Shown: positions 1 through 5,172 of the stretch, piece after piece
How positions within the stretch are numbered: the stretch's first letter is position 1
How the letters are laid out: each line of letters opens with the position of its first letter
Assembly (NCBI GenBank): GCA_016213125.1
Contig: JACRBR010000106.1
Location: 1 to 5,179, forward strand
From: Chloroflexota bacterium
Lineage (GTDB): Bacteria; Chloroflexota; Dehalococcoidia; DSTF01; JACRBR01
Reading direction: 5' to 3'
DNA length: 5,179 nt
Notes under the pieces: generated by a model
What the model was told of the DNA's origin: nothing
The model's database searches: none
The model's input: only the letters and a program-made list of their open reading frames with translations
Position numbers and translations under genes: made by a program

Positions 1-1
1 A

Positions 2-868
2 GCTCTGGACATAGAGCACCTTGGCATCACCGCTCCAGGCGAGCGAGGAACGATCGTCGGACTCGAACGAGGCGAGCCTTGTGAGGTTCTCTCCGGCGGA
101 CGTGATACGCCAGAGCGATGCCTCGGGCTCTTCCTCCGTGGTCTTTGGTGGGTATGTCGCTGAATCGAACGCGACGAAGGCGATGGTAAGACCGTCCGGT
201 GAATAGCGGGGTGAGACGATGTAGACGTGGTCGCCATCGCGTACGAGGCTAGCCACCGCAGAGGGGTCGAGCGTCGACGTGGTGCCCAGACTACGCTCGT
301 CTGCCGTAACGAAGCCAAGCCGCGATCGATCCGGGGACAGGCCGAAGGCCGCGGCGTCCGGAAGGAAGTCGACGGTTGCACCCGTCGACACATCCACGCG
401 GACGATTCGTGACCGGTACGTGGACGGAGTGCCCGCACCGGCTAACGAGAGAGACACCGCGAGCACGGTGGCGTCATCCATCCACTGCGGCGCCGCGATT
501 CCTGTGTTGGGTGCGACGTGTGATGCGAGCAGATGGGCGCTGCCGCCGTCGCGATCGGCGATCCACAGATCGCCGTTGACTTCACGCCCGCCGCCCGGGG
601 TACGTGTCCCCGCGGTGGCCGTGAAGACGATGCGCGTGCCGTCCGGTGAGACTGCTGGGTCACGAAGGGATGTGGTTGTCGTTGTCGCCGCCGTCAGCAC
701 GCGGTCGAGGCCGGTGTCGATGTTCAGCTCGATGATCCCACGCTGATCGCCGAAGAGGAGCAGCCCGCCGCCTGACCGACCGCCATCGCCTCCGCCGCCG
801 CAGGACAGGGCGACGGTACCGGCGAACGCCAGGAAACACGTGAGGACGATACGGATTGTATTGCGCAT
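2..868 (-). CDS. Putative lipoprotein with PD40/TolB-like beta-propeller repeats (partial, C-terminus outside window)
   Basis: The frame is open from an ATG at 868 to the left edge, giving 289 residues with no stop. The N-terminus looks like a lipoprotein signal: basic MRNTIR, a hydrophobic stretch to about residue 21, then ALSC with the candidate lipidated Cys at 23. The box is imperfect because Ala, not Leu, is at -3. A Gly-rich linker follows (24-35). The rest is beta-rich with WD40-like/PD40 SPDG-type motifs: DPAVSPDGTRIVF at about 70-82, GLSPDRSRLGFV at 176-187, YSPDGLTIAFV at 222-232 and a weaker LAWSGDAKVLYV at 276-287. This spacing suggests propeller blades as in TolB-like proteins. 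A role in surface binding or assembly is only inference; no catalytic motif is visible. The gene follows smpB by 54 nt on the same strand. No good ribosome-binding site is seen; GGAAG lies 16 nt upstream, which is too far. Confidence 0.82.
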   Translation of the reverse strand, partial: MRNTIRIVLTCFLAFAGTVALSCGGGGDGGRSGGGLLLFGDQRGIIELNIDTGLDRVLTAATTTTTSLRDPAVSPDGTRIVFTATAGTRTPGGGREVNGDLWIADRDGGSAHLLASHVAPNTGIAAPQWMDDATVLAVSLSLAGAGTPSTYRSRIVRVDVSTGATVDFLPDAAAFGLSPDRSRLGFVTADERSLGTTSTLDPSAVASLVRDGDHVYIVSPRYSPDGLTIAFVAFDSATYPPKTTEEEPEASLWRITSAGENLTRLASFESDDRSSLAWSGDAKVLYVQS

Positions 869-881
869 GGCGTGCAGTCTG

Positions 882-900
882 GATCTTCCGGGCCAAGATC
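882..900 (-). other. Short stem-loop in the smpB-lipoprotein gap
   Basis: GATCTT (882-887) is a perfect inverted repeat of AAGATC (895-900) around a 7-nt loop, between the smpB stop and the next start codon on the same strand. It has no U-tract, so it is not a convincing intrinsic terminator. It could be a processing or attenuation hairpin in a shared transcript, or chance. Confidence 0.25.
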
Positions 901-922
901 GACAAGTGTGTGTCAAGCAGGG

Positions 923-1381
923 CTAACGGTTGCGGTGGCGCAACGCCCGGGCGATGTCCCGATCCGCTTCGCGCTTGGCGATGGCCTGGCGCTTGTCGTA
1001 CTGCTTGCGGCCGCGGACGAGACCCAAGTCGACCTTCGCCATGCCGTCCTTCAGGTAAAGATTGAGGGGCACGATCGTCAGGCCGCGCTCGGTAATGGCG
1101 CGCGCCCACTCGTGGATCTGTTTCTTGTGCAAGAGAAGGCGGCGGGGACGGTTGGGCTCGTGGTTTTGATAGCTGCCGGGCGCGTACTCGGCGATGTGGG
1201 CGCCGTACAGCCACATCTCGTCGTTGAGCGGGCGCGCGTAGGCCTCGCGGATGCTGGCGCCGTTCGCGCGAATGGACTTGATCTCGGTACCGGTCAAGCT
1301 GAGGCCTGCCTCGACGCGTTCGAAGATCTCGTTGTCGTGGAACGCCTTGCGGTTGGAGGCGACCTGTTTGATTTCAGCCAT
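923..1381 (-). CDS. smpB: SsrA-binding protein SmpB
   Basis: SmpB binds tmRNA (SsrA) and brings it to ribosomes stalled on mRNAs that lack a stop codon, for trans-translation. The 152-residue product matches the usual family length. It carries the family signatures in order: NRKAFHD near residue 10, LTGTEIKSIR at about 29-38, GSYQNHEPNRPRRLLLHK at about 69-86, GLTIVPLNLYLKDG at about 100-113 and the basic KQYDKRQAIAKRE tail that reaches into the ribosomal decoding site. The ATG at 1381 gives the canonical MAEIKQVASNRKA start, although no Shine-Dalgarno is visible upstream. It begins 23 nt after the S41 protease stop, so co-transcription and perhaps translational coupling are likely. No tmRNA gene is visible in the window, although ssrA is often near smpB. 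Confidence 0.98.
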   Translation of the reverse strand: MAEIKQVASNRKAFHDNEIFERVEAGLSLTGTEIKSIRANGASIREAYARPLNDEMWLYGAHIAEYAPGSYQNHEPNRPRRLLLHKKQIHEWARAITERGLTIVPLNLYLKDGMAKVDLGLVRGRKQYDKRQAIAKREADRDIARALRHRNR

Positions 1382-1404
1382 ATGGCGTCAGCGTAGCGGA
1401 GCGG

Positions 1405-2727
1405 TCAGCCACCCGCGCGCGTCGGCGTGGCCTGAGGCGTCTCGGAGGCCGCGACGGGCGTGCGGGGTGGCGTGAAGTCGGTGCCGCGAAGAACATCGAT
1501 AGCCTTCCAGAGCTGAACGTCGCGGCGCAGATCGATGTCCTCGTCATTGAGCTGGATGTTGATATCGGGGCGGATGCCGACGCCGTCGATCTGTGTGCCG
1601 TTCGGGGTGAGCCACTTGGCGACACTCACGTAGAGCTGGCCGCCGTCGTCGAGATCGTTCGAGATGTTGACGGTGCCCTTGCCGAATGATTTCTCGCCGA
1701 CGAGCTGGGCGCGGCCGTTGTCCTGGAGCGCCGCGGCGAGCACCTCCGAACCGCTGGCGCTGAACCTGTTCATGAGGATCACGACCGGTATATCGAGCGC
1801 GATGCCTCCGTCTTTGGACTTGTAGACCTGCTCCGAGCCGTCGCGGTCGCGCTCCGTGAGAACGACCTTGTCGCCTTCGAGGAACTCATCGGCGATATCG
1901 ATGGTTGTGCGCAGCAGGCCGCCGGGGTTGTTCCGCAGATCAAGGATCAGGCCCTTCTTGCCGGAGGCTACGGCGTCACGCAGGGCCTGCTGCATCTCCT
2001 CCTTCGACGGCTCGGTGAACTCTCGCAGGTAGATGTAGCCGAGGTCGGTGATATCGGCGCCGGAGCCATCCTGGAGGGAGCCTCCGGGCGGTTGCGTGGT
2101 CACGCTCTTCACCTTGATCTCGTCGCGCTCGATCTCCAGGGTGACTTCCTCGCCCGACTCGGCATGCCGCAGCTTGATCCGGACGGTCGTGCCGGCGGGG
2201 CCGCGGATCTTGAGGACGGCTTTTTCCTGCGTCCAGCCGTCGGTCGACTCGCCATCCACCTCGAGGATGATGTCTCCGGGAAGGACGCCGGCGCGCTCAG
2301 CGGGGGTGTCTTCGATCGGAGCGACGATGACGATATCACCGTTCTGGGAGGCGACCGTCGCGCCAATCCCGTCGAACTTGCCGGAGGGACCGATGCTGGT
2401 TGCCACGGTCTGCGGATCGACGTAGAAGGTGCCGCGGTCGGGGAAGGTCTCAAGCATGCCGTTGATGGCCTGCTGGTACTGCGTTTCGCGATCGATGATG
2501 TCGGGATCGACGTACTTGTCCTGGAGGATCTCGAAGATCTGGTTCAGGTTCGCGAAATCAGCATCGGACGGACTGTCGCTGGATCCGGGGTCAACGGACA
2601 CATCCGGAAGGGGAGCGGCGCCATCCTCTCCGCGGACACCCACGACATAGCCAACGGCGAAGACGAGTACCACAACAGAGACGGCGAGCAGTCCGAAGAC
2701 AGCTGCCTGGGCGGCTTTGATCGACAT
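1405..2727 (-). CDS. S41 family carboxy-terminal processing protease (PDZ domain, membrane anchored)
   Basis: This 440-residue protein belongs to the CtpA/CtpB/Prc family of Ser-Lys proteases that cleave proteins near their C-termini outside the cytoplasmic membrane. An N-terminal hydrophobic helix (about 8-30) would anchor or export it, followed by an acidic linker. The PDZ domain spans roughly 117-200 (GIGATV at 120-125, GVLPGDIILEVDG at 147-159). The S41 core runs from about 228 to 392: LDLRNNPGG (262-270), FSASGSE (322-328) and KSFGKGTVN (346-354). By the 25-residue spacing known for the family, Ser325 and Lys350 are the catalytic pair. The position of the usual third residue, Gln (K+4), is Asn354. 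The C-terminal ~25 residues are Thr/Pro/Ala-rich. The start at 2727 is supported by AAGGAG 8 nt upstream. It is a CtpA-like protease, but its substrate cannot be told from sequence. Confidence 0.95.
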   Translation of the reverse strand: MSIKAAQAAVFGLLAVSVVVLVFAVGYVVGVRGEDGAAPLPDVSVDPGSSDSPSDADFANLNQIFEILQDKYVDPDIIDRETQYQQAINGMLETFPDRGTFYVDPQTVATSIGPSGKFDGIGATVASQNGDIVIVAPIEDTPAERAGVLPGDIILEVDGESTDGWTQEKAVLKIRGPAGTTVRIKLRHAESGEEVTLEIERDEIKVKSVTTQPPGGSLQDGSGADITDLGYIYLREFTEPSKEEMQQALRDAVASGKKGLILDLRNNPGGLLRTTIDIADEFLEGDKVVLTERDRDGSEQVYKSKDGGIALDIPVVILMNRFSASGSEVLAAALQDNGRAQLVGEKSFGKGTVNISNDLDDGGQLYVSVAKWLTPNGTQIDGVGIRPDINIQLNDEDIDLRRDVQLWKAIDVLRGTDFTPPRTPVAASETPQATPTRAGG

Positions 2728-2735
2728 GCGACGGG

Positions 2736-2741
2736 CTCCTT
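2736..2741 (-). promoter_or_regulatory. Ribosome-binding site of the S41 protease gene
   Basis: AAGGAG on the minus strand lies 8 nt before the ATG at 2727. It is the clearest Shine-Dalgarno on the minus strand that sits correctly before a start, and it fixes the start that gives an N-terminal membrane helix. Confidence 0.75.
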
Positions 2742-2775
2742 CAGCGGGGACAGGGGGCTGCCGCCGTGGAATGTG

Positions 2776-2818
2776 GATAGAGGCAGTCTATCATCAGGTC
2801 GCACGTGCACATAGCGAC
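2776..2818 (-). other. Two small hairpins in the GGDEF-protease gap
   Basis: The 92-nt gap between the GGDEF stop and the protease start holds two inverted repeats. GTCGC (2818-2814) pairs with GCGAC (2802-2798) around an 11-nt loop containing GTGCAC. GATAGA (2792-2787) pairs with TCTATC (2781-2776) around a 5-nt loop. Neither is followed by a U-run, so termination is not supported. TAGACT within the second hairpin resembles a -10 box but has no good -35 partner. Whether the protease has its own promoter here is undecided. Confidence 0.3.
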
Positions 2819-2819
2819 G

Positions 2820-3623
2820 CTAGGCCGTCTCCCGGAGCGCGCGTGACCCGCTGCGCCGCGCGGTCTTGATCTCGTACAGGCGGCGGTCGGCAGCCTCGAT
2901 GAGTTCGCCAGGCAGGCGTGAGTCGTCGGGACATGAAGCGTATCCAAGCGAAATGCCGAGGCGAACGGCTACTTCGCCGGGTGTCATTGCCGCGGAGCGC
3001 GCCACCGCCTCCTCCAGCTTGGTGGCGGTGAGGCGCGCCTCCTCCGCGTTGGTGTTGGGGAGAATGATCGCGAACTCGTCGCCGCCGTAGCGGGCGCCAA
3101 TGTCGCTGCTGCGGATGTGCTTGGCGACGATCTGTCCAACGAGGCTCAGGAACTTGTCGCCCACGAGGTGGCCGTACGTGTCATTGATGGTCTTGAAGTT
3201 GTCCATGTCGAAGAGGAGGACGGTGAGGGGCTGGCCGTAGCGAATGGAGCGATCGATTTCGTGGGCGAGCTGCTCGTGAAAGTAGCGGTGGTTGTAGAGG
3301 CCGGTGAGGACGTCGCGGTAGGCCATGGTCCGAAGGCGCTGGCTGAGCTCCTCGAGATGGGTGGAGTAGGCGCGCTCGGTCTTGAGGTGGGCATTGCGGG
3401 ACCGGAGGGCGACCAGGAGGCCGTAGGCGACGCCGAGGGACATGGCCACAAGCTGGGCGGAGGTGAAGGATGTCCTCGACATAACGGCTGGCCCAACGAT
3501 GACGAGGGTGGCCATGGCCACGAGCAGGGCGGCGCCCAGGACCCACATCGCTACGCCTACGCGCGGGCGACGCGACGATGATGGGCCGATGGTATCCAGG
3601 ATGCTGCGGTGTCGTGGCGCCAT
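2820..3623 (-). CDS. Membrane-bound GGDEF diguanylate cyclase
   Basis: Diguanylate cyclases join two GTP to make the second messenger cyclic di-GMP. From the ATG at 3623 the product has 267 residues. Two hydrophobic segments (about 23-46 and 55-73) put it in the membrane, followed by a charged helix (about 76-100) of the kind that links sensor to output. The GGDEF domain fills the rest: DVLTGLYNHRYF (104-115), FDMDNFKTINDTYGH (138-152) with metal-binding acidic residues, and an intact RYGGDEF (178-184). RSSD ends exactly five residues before GGDEF, the position of the RxxD inhibitory site that binds c-di-GMP, so product inhibition is likely. There is no PAS, GAF or periplasmic sensor domain, so the signal is unknown. 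A GTG at 3665 would add 14 Cys-containing residues; I prefer the ATG, but neither start has a clear ribosome-binding site. Confidence 0.93.
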   Translation of the reverse strand: MAPRHRSILDTIGPSSSRRPRVGVAMWVLGAALLVAMATLVIVGPAVMSRTSFTSAQLVAMSLGVAYGLLVALRSRNAHLKTERAYSTHLEELSQRLRTMAYRDVLTGLYNHRYFHEQLAHEIDRSIRYGQPLTVLLFDMDNFKTINDTYGHLVGDKFLSLVGQIVAKHIRSSDIGARYGGDEFAIILPNTNAEEARLTATKLEEAVARSAAMTPGEVAVRLGISLGYASCPDDSRLPGELIEAADRRLYEIKTARRSGSRALRETA

Positions 3624-3790
3624 CCGCGTTTCATCAGCGGGTCCCACGCATCCGGGTGCGCACACGCCGAACTGGCAGCGTGGCGCGGCCCCGGTTGAAA
3701 CCGGCTCCTCCTTCGCTTTGAGTATCGGTGTGAAGCTGAGATGTCTTGAGGCGAGCGCGAGGCTGTAAACTACATAACAGCTATAGTGCG

Positions 3791-3819
3791 ATCATAAATG
3801 GGCGGCCTGTTCCGAGCCT
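3791..3819 (-). promoter_or_regulatory. Possible promoter for the GGDEF gene
   Basis: TATGAT (minus strand, 3796-3791) is a five-of-six match to the sigma-70 type -10 box, in the only AT-rich patch of the intergenic region. The hexamer 17 nt upstream, AGGCTC (3819-3814), is a poor -35, so this is weak. It would give a leader of about 160 nt before the ATG at 3623. Confidence 0.25.
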
Positions 3820-3824
3820 AGCTC

Positions 3825-3855
3825 GAGGACCCCCTGGCAACCGGGCGGCGTCCTC
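3825..3855 (-). terminator. Candidate terminator hairpin after the J-like gene
   Basis: Directly after the stop codon, GAGGAC (3855-3850) is an inverted repeat of GTCCTC (3830-3825), with further G-C pairing possible inside by bulging one base. A second small repeat, GAGC-TAG-GCTC (3824-3814), follows. There is no U-tract, so this is not a classical intrinsic terminator. A stabilising 3' end hairpin is equally possible. Confidence 0.3.
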
Positions 3856-4524
3856 CTAACCTTCGGTCTTGACCGGTACGACGTCGGCGGGTGCCCTGAG
3901 TATCTCCATCACAGCGGCCAACGGGTCGCCGTGTGATTCCAGTTCTTTCTCCGTCTTGAAGATGTCCACGAGCGTCGTATCGGGCGCACGGCCGCCGTCG
4001 GCCTGGGACCGGATTCCGGCGTTGGTGCGCCAGCGGTCAAGCATTCGCGCGGTGGACGCTCGCAAATCGCCGATATCGGACTTCCTGCCACGCGGCGCGT
4101 TGACGGGCGTGCCGATGCCCGTCGCCCGCTCGGTTGCAGCAGAAAGGCTTCCCGCCAGGGCCGCCGGGCGGTCCGAAGCGGCTGGTTGTACATCATTCGC
4201 GGACTGCCCGAACAGGTGCCACCGAGGCAGCGAGAAGCGGATCTGGCGACCAGGCGCCGCCTTTGGCGTCCGCGCCTTTCTGCCGGCTCTTCGCCTTGAT
4301 GGTCCTGCTGCCTGGCCCAGGCTCTCGTCATACTCCTCGCGGAGGCGCGGTGTCCCCAGGACTCCGTAGGCCTCATTGAGTTCGTCCAGCTGGAGGCGGG
4401 CTCTTGGGTCGGCGACGGCCAGGGTCTGATAGGTCTTGGCGAGGTGCCAGTAGGCCTGATCCACCATGACGCCATCGGCGAACTGCGCCAGGCCGAGAAC
4501 TTCGTAGTAGTTGCGCGTGCTCAT
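3856..4524 (-). CDS. J-domain-like protein lacking the HPD motif
   Basis: The 222-residue product starts with a J-domain-like region (about 4-68): NYYEVLGLAQF, a second helix VDQAYWHLAKTY and a third-to-fourth helix stretch LDELNEAYGVLGTPRLREEYD, close to the usual DnaJ pattern of AY.VL..P..R..YD. The loop after helix II, where DnaJ proteins have His-Pro-Asp, reads Gln-Thr-Leu (33-35). HPD is required to stimulate Hsp70 ATPase, so this is probably not an active Hsp70 co-chaperone. A basic, disordered-looking linker follows (about 75-93), then a C-terminal part that I do not recognise. There is no membrane segment, zinc-finger domain or DnaJ C-terminal domain. The ATG at 4524 gives the natural J-domain start; only a weak GGGG precedes it by 8 nt. 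It is divergent from the small zinc-ribbon gene. Confidence 0.85.
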   Translation of the reverse strand: MSTRNYYEVLGLAQFADGVMVDQAYWHLAKTYQTLAVADPRARLQLDELNEAYGVLGTPRLREEYDESLGQAAGPSRRRAGRKARTPKAAPGRQIRFSLPRWHLFGQSANDVQPAASDRPAALAGSLSAATERATGIGTPVNAPRGRKSDIGDLRASTARMLDRWRTNAGIRSQADGGRAPDTTLVDIFKTEKELESHGDPLAAVMEILRAPADVVPVKTEG

Positions 4525-4572
4525 GTTGCGTACCCCACACCCGTACTCTTGCTGCCAGTAAGAACGCGCAAC
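4510..4572 (-). promoter_or_regulatory. Inverted repeats enclosing the start codon of the J-like gene
   Basis: On the minus strand GTTGCGCG (4572-4565) is an exact inverted repeat of CGCGCAAC (4517-4510), which lies in codons 3-5. The first six bases of the upstream arm can instead pair with CGCAAC (4530-4525), immediately before the ATG. The two pairings exclude each other and both would involve the translation start region. A regulatory role is inferred only. Confidence 0.3.
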
Positions 4573-4773
4573 CGCATCGCGGCGTATCCCCGACGGGTTG
4601 ACGCATCGCCGACTGGCCGATGAGTACCGGAACGTCCCCCTGATTCCCTACGATCACCATCGGCGCAAACAACGCGATCTGGTGCGGGGGCCCTCTTCCG
4701 AGACCGGGTTCATGCGCTGGGCCGGCTCGGCGATACACGGCGACTGTCCCGGCGTTATGACAAGGGAGAGGCG
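4525..4773. other. Divergent intergenic region
   Basis: This 249-nt stretch separates the divergent J-like and zinc-ribbon genes and should hold both promoters. The plus strand has TTGACG at 4598-4603, but the hexamer 17 nt downstream (TGAGTA) is a poor -10. I see no convincing minus-strand promoter. A short TTG-initiated plus-strand frame (4598-4786) overlaps the next gene and looks unlike a protein, so it is not called. Confidence 0.45.
4763..4768 (+). promoter_or_regulatory. Ribosome-binding site of the zinc-ribbon gene
   Basis: AGGGAG lies 5 nt before the GTG at 4774 and 14 nt before the in-frame ATG at 4783. The spacing favours the GTG. The overlapping GAGAGG (4766-4771) could serve the ATG with an 11-nt spacer, so the start is not settled. 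Confidence 0.5.
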
Positions 4774-4992
4774 GTGGCCGCCATGACCCCTTCGGCAGAA
4801 GCACTTCGTGACACCCGTGGCCAGCCCATGTTTGTCTGTCCAGACTGTGGCCGAGCGCTCACGGCCGAGGATGTCTTCGAGCACGGCCTGCGGCTGCCAG
4901 ATTACGGCGAGACGCGGGACGAGTACTACGAGGCGGAGCTGCTGGACAGCCTGGGCCACGTGAGTTGCCTGCGCGCTCGCCGGGCGAGCTAA
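4774..4992 (+). CDS. Small hypothetical protein with a zinc-ribbon-type CxxC...HxxC pattern
   Basis: The 72-residue product has CPDCG at residues 22-26 and HVSC at 62-65, so Cys22, Cys25, His62 and Cys65 could bind one zinc ion. Between the two halves is an acidic, Tyr-rich segment (about 42-58: PDYGETRDEYYEAELLD). The short knuckle-like CPDCG is typical of zinc ribbons, but I do not recognise the family and cannot assign a function. The start is GTG with AGGGAG 5 nt upstream; the ATG at codon 4 is the main alternative. No transmembrane segment or signal peptide is seen. It is divergent from the J-like gene and lies about 30 nt upstream of the promoter of a riboswitch-controlled transcript, so it may be its own unit. 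Confidence 0.7.
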   Translation: MAAMTPSAEALRDTRGQPMFVCPDCGRALTAEDVFEHGLRLPDYGETRDEYYEAELLDSLGHVSCLRARRAS

Positions 4993-4994
4993 CT

Positions 4995-5009
4995 GCCGAG
5001 GGCGTCGGC
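4995..5009 (+). terminator. Weak hairpin after the zinc-ribbon gene
   Basis: GCCGA (4995-4999) and TCGGC (5005-5009) form a 5-bp stem with a 5-nt loop, starting 3 nt after the stop codon. Only TT-containing sequence follows, without a real U-tract. It may mark the 3' end of the gene, but support is weak. Confidence 0.25.
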
Positions 5010-5023
5010 TTCCGGGCCTAGAA

Positions 5024-5052
5024 TTGACGGACGCGGCATCTTCACGTAGCGT
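5024..5052 (+). promoter_or_regulatory. Candidate sigma-70 type promoter for the riboswitch transcript
   Basis: TTGACG (5024-5029) matches five of six bases of the -35 consensus. After a 17-nt spacer comes TAGCGT (5047-5052), which keeps the TA and final T of the -10 box. Transcription would begin at about 5058-5060, exactly at the 5' edge of the riboswitch P1 stem, which strengthens both calls. Confidence 0.55.
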
Positions 5053-5057
5053 TCAAG

Positions 5058-5172
5058 CATCCAAAGGGGAGTAACTGGCCCGCGTGATTCGCGGGCCGTC
5101 CGGATCGCCAGACCCGGCTCAACAGGCCCGGTCCGGACACCCTGTTCTACAGGGATTGTGAGACCTTTGATG
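5058..5172 (+). ncRNA. Candidate yybP-ykoY (manganese) riboswitch aptamer
   Basis: The yybP-ykoY RNA family senses Mn2+ and mostly controls manganese exporters and related membrane proteins. The two conserved ends are present: AAAGGGGAGTA (5063-5073) and GTGAGACCTTTG (5158-5169). They close a P1 stem, CAAAGG (5062-5067) with CCTTTG (5164-5169), extended by CAT (5058-5060) with ATG (5170-5172) past a bulged C. Inside are three helices: an 8-bp stem (5077-5084 with 5090-5097, loop TGATT), a 7-bp arm plus G-U pair (5098-5105 with 5131-5138) carrying a large internal region CGCCAGACCCGG (5106-5117), and a 6-bp hairpin (5140-5145 with 5149-5154). This gives a multi-way junction as known for the family. 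The last base of the usual GGGGAGTAG box is A here. The expression platform and the regulated gene lie beyond the right edge. Confidence 0.85.

Larger units (their letters stand above)
3624..3855 (-). other. Non-coding leader region between the J-like gene and the GGDEF gene
   Basis: No gene is supported on either strand in this stretch. On the minus strand it holds, in order: a GC-rich inverted repeat after the J-like gene stop, an AT-rich island (about 3761-3800) with the -10-like TATGAT, a perfect Shine-Dalgarno-like AAGGAGG (3713-3707) without a start codon at usable distance, and a small hairpin CCGGT-TTCA-ACCGG (3704-3691). The GGDEF frame is open upstream to about 3793, but its only start codon beyond the ATG at 3623 is the GTG at 3665. 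It probably carries the GGDEF promoter and 5' leader. Confidence 0.5.

Noticed and set aside
911..916. Perfect TTGACA -35 box on the minus strand before the lipoprotein gene
   Set aside because: No -10-like hexamer lies 15-19 nt downstream (GCCCGG at the 17-nt spacing), so a promoter is not supported.
869..922. Possible tmRNA (ssrA) or tRNA next to smpB
   Set aside because: The gap is only 54 nt and holds no tRNA-like acceptor or T-arm sequence.
660..1214. 184-codon minus-strand frame across the smpB-lipoprotein junction
   Set aside because: It is an alternate frame rich in Arg and Pro overlapping both smpB and the lipoprotein gene, which are better supported.
2092..2814. Long plus-strand frame of 240 codons opposite the S41 protease
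   Set aside because: It is the antisense shadow of a clearly recognised gene with high G+C third positions; it has no family resemblance.
3746..3776. Plus-strand promoter-like TTGAGG followed by TAAACT/TACATA
   Set aside because: The spacing is wrong (14 or 19 nt) and there is no plus-strand gene or RNA downstream.
3624..3800. c-di-GMP (GEMM) riboswitch before the GGDEF gene
   Set aside because: The conserved GEMM elements could not be found; CAAAGC and GCCGG occur but not in the required arrangement.
3814..3860. CCCTGGCAACCGGG-like sequence reminiscent of a SAM-type riboswitch core
   Set aside because: Only the short GGCAACC element matches. The other conserved parts are absent and no plus-strand gene follows, since the J-like gene ends here on the minus strand.
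4598..4786. 62-residue plus-strand frame starting with TTG
   Set aside because: It overlaps the better-supported zinc-ribbon gene, has no ribosome-binding site and its composition does not look like a protein.
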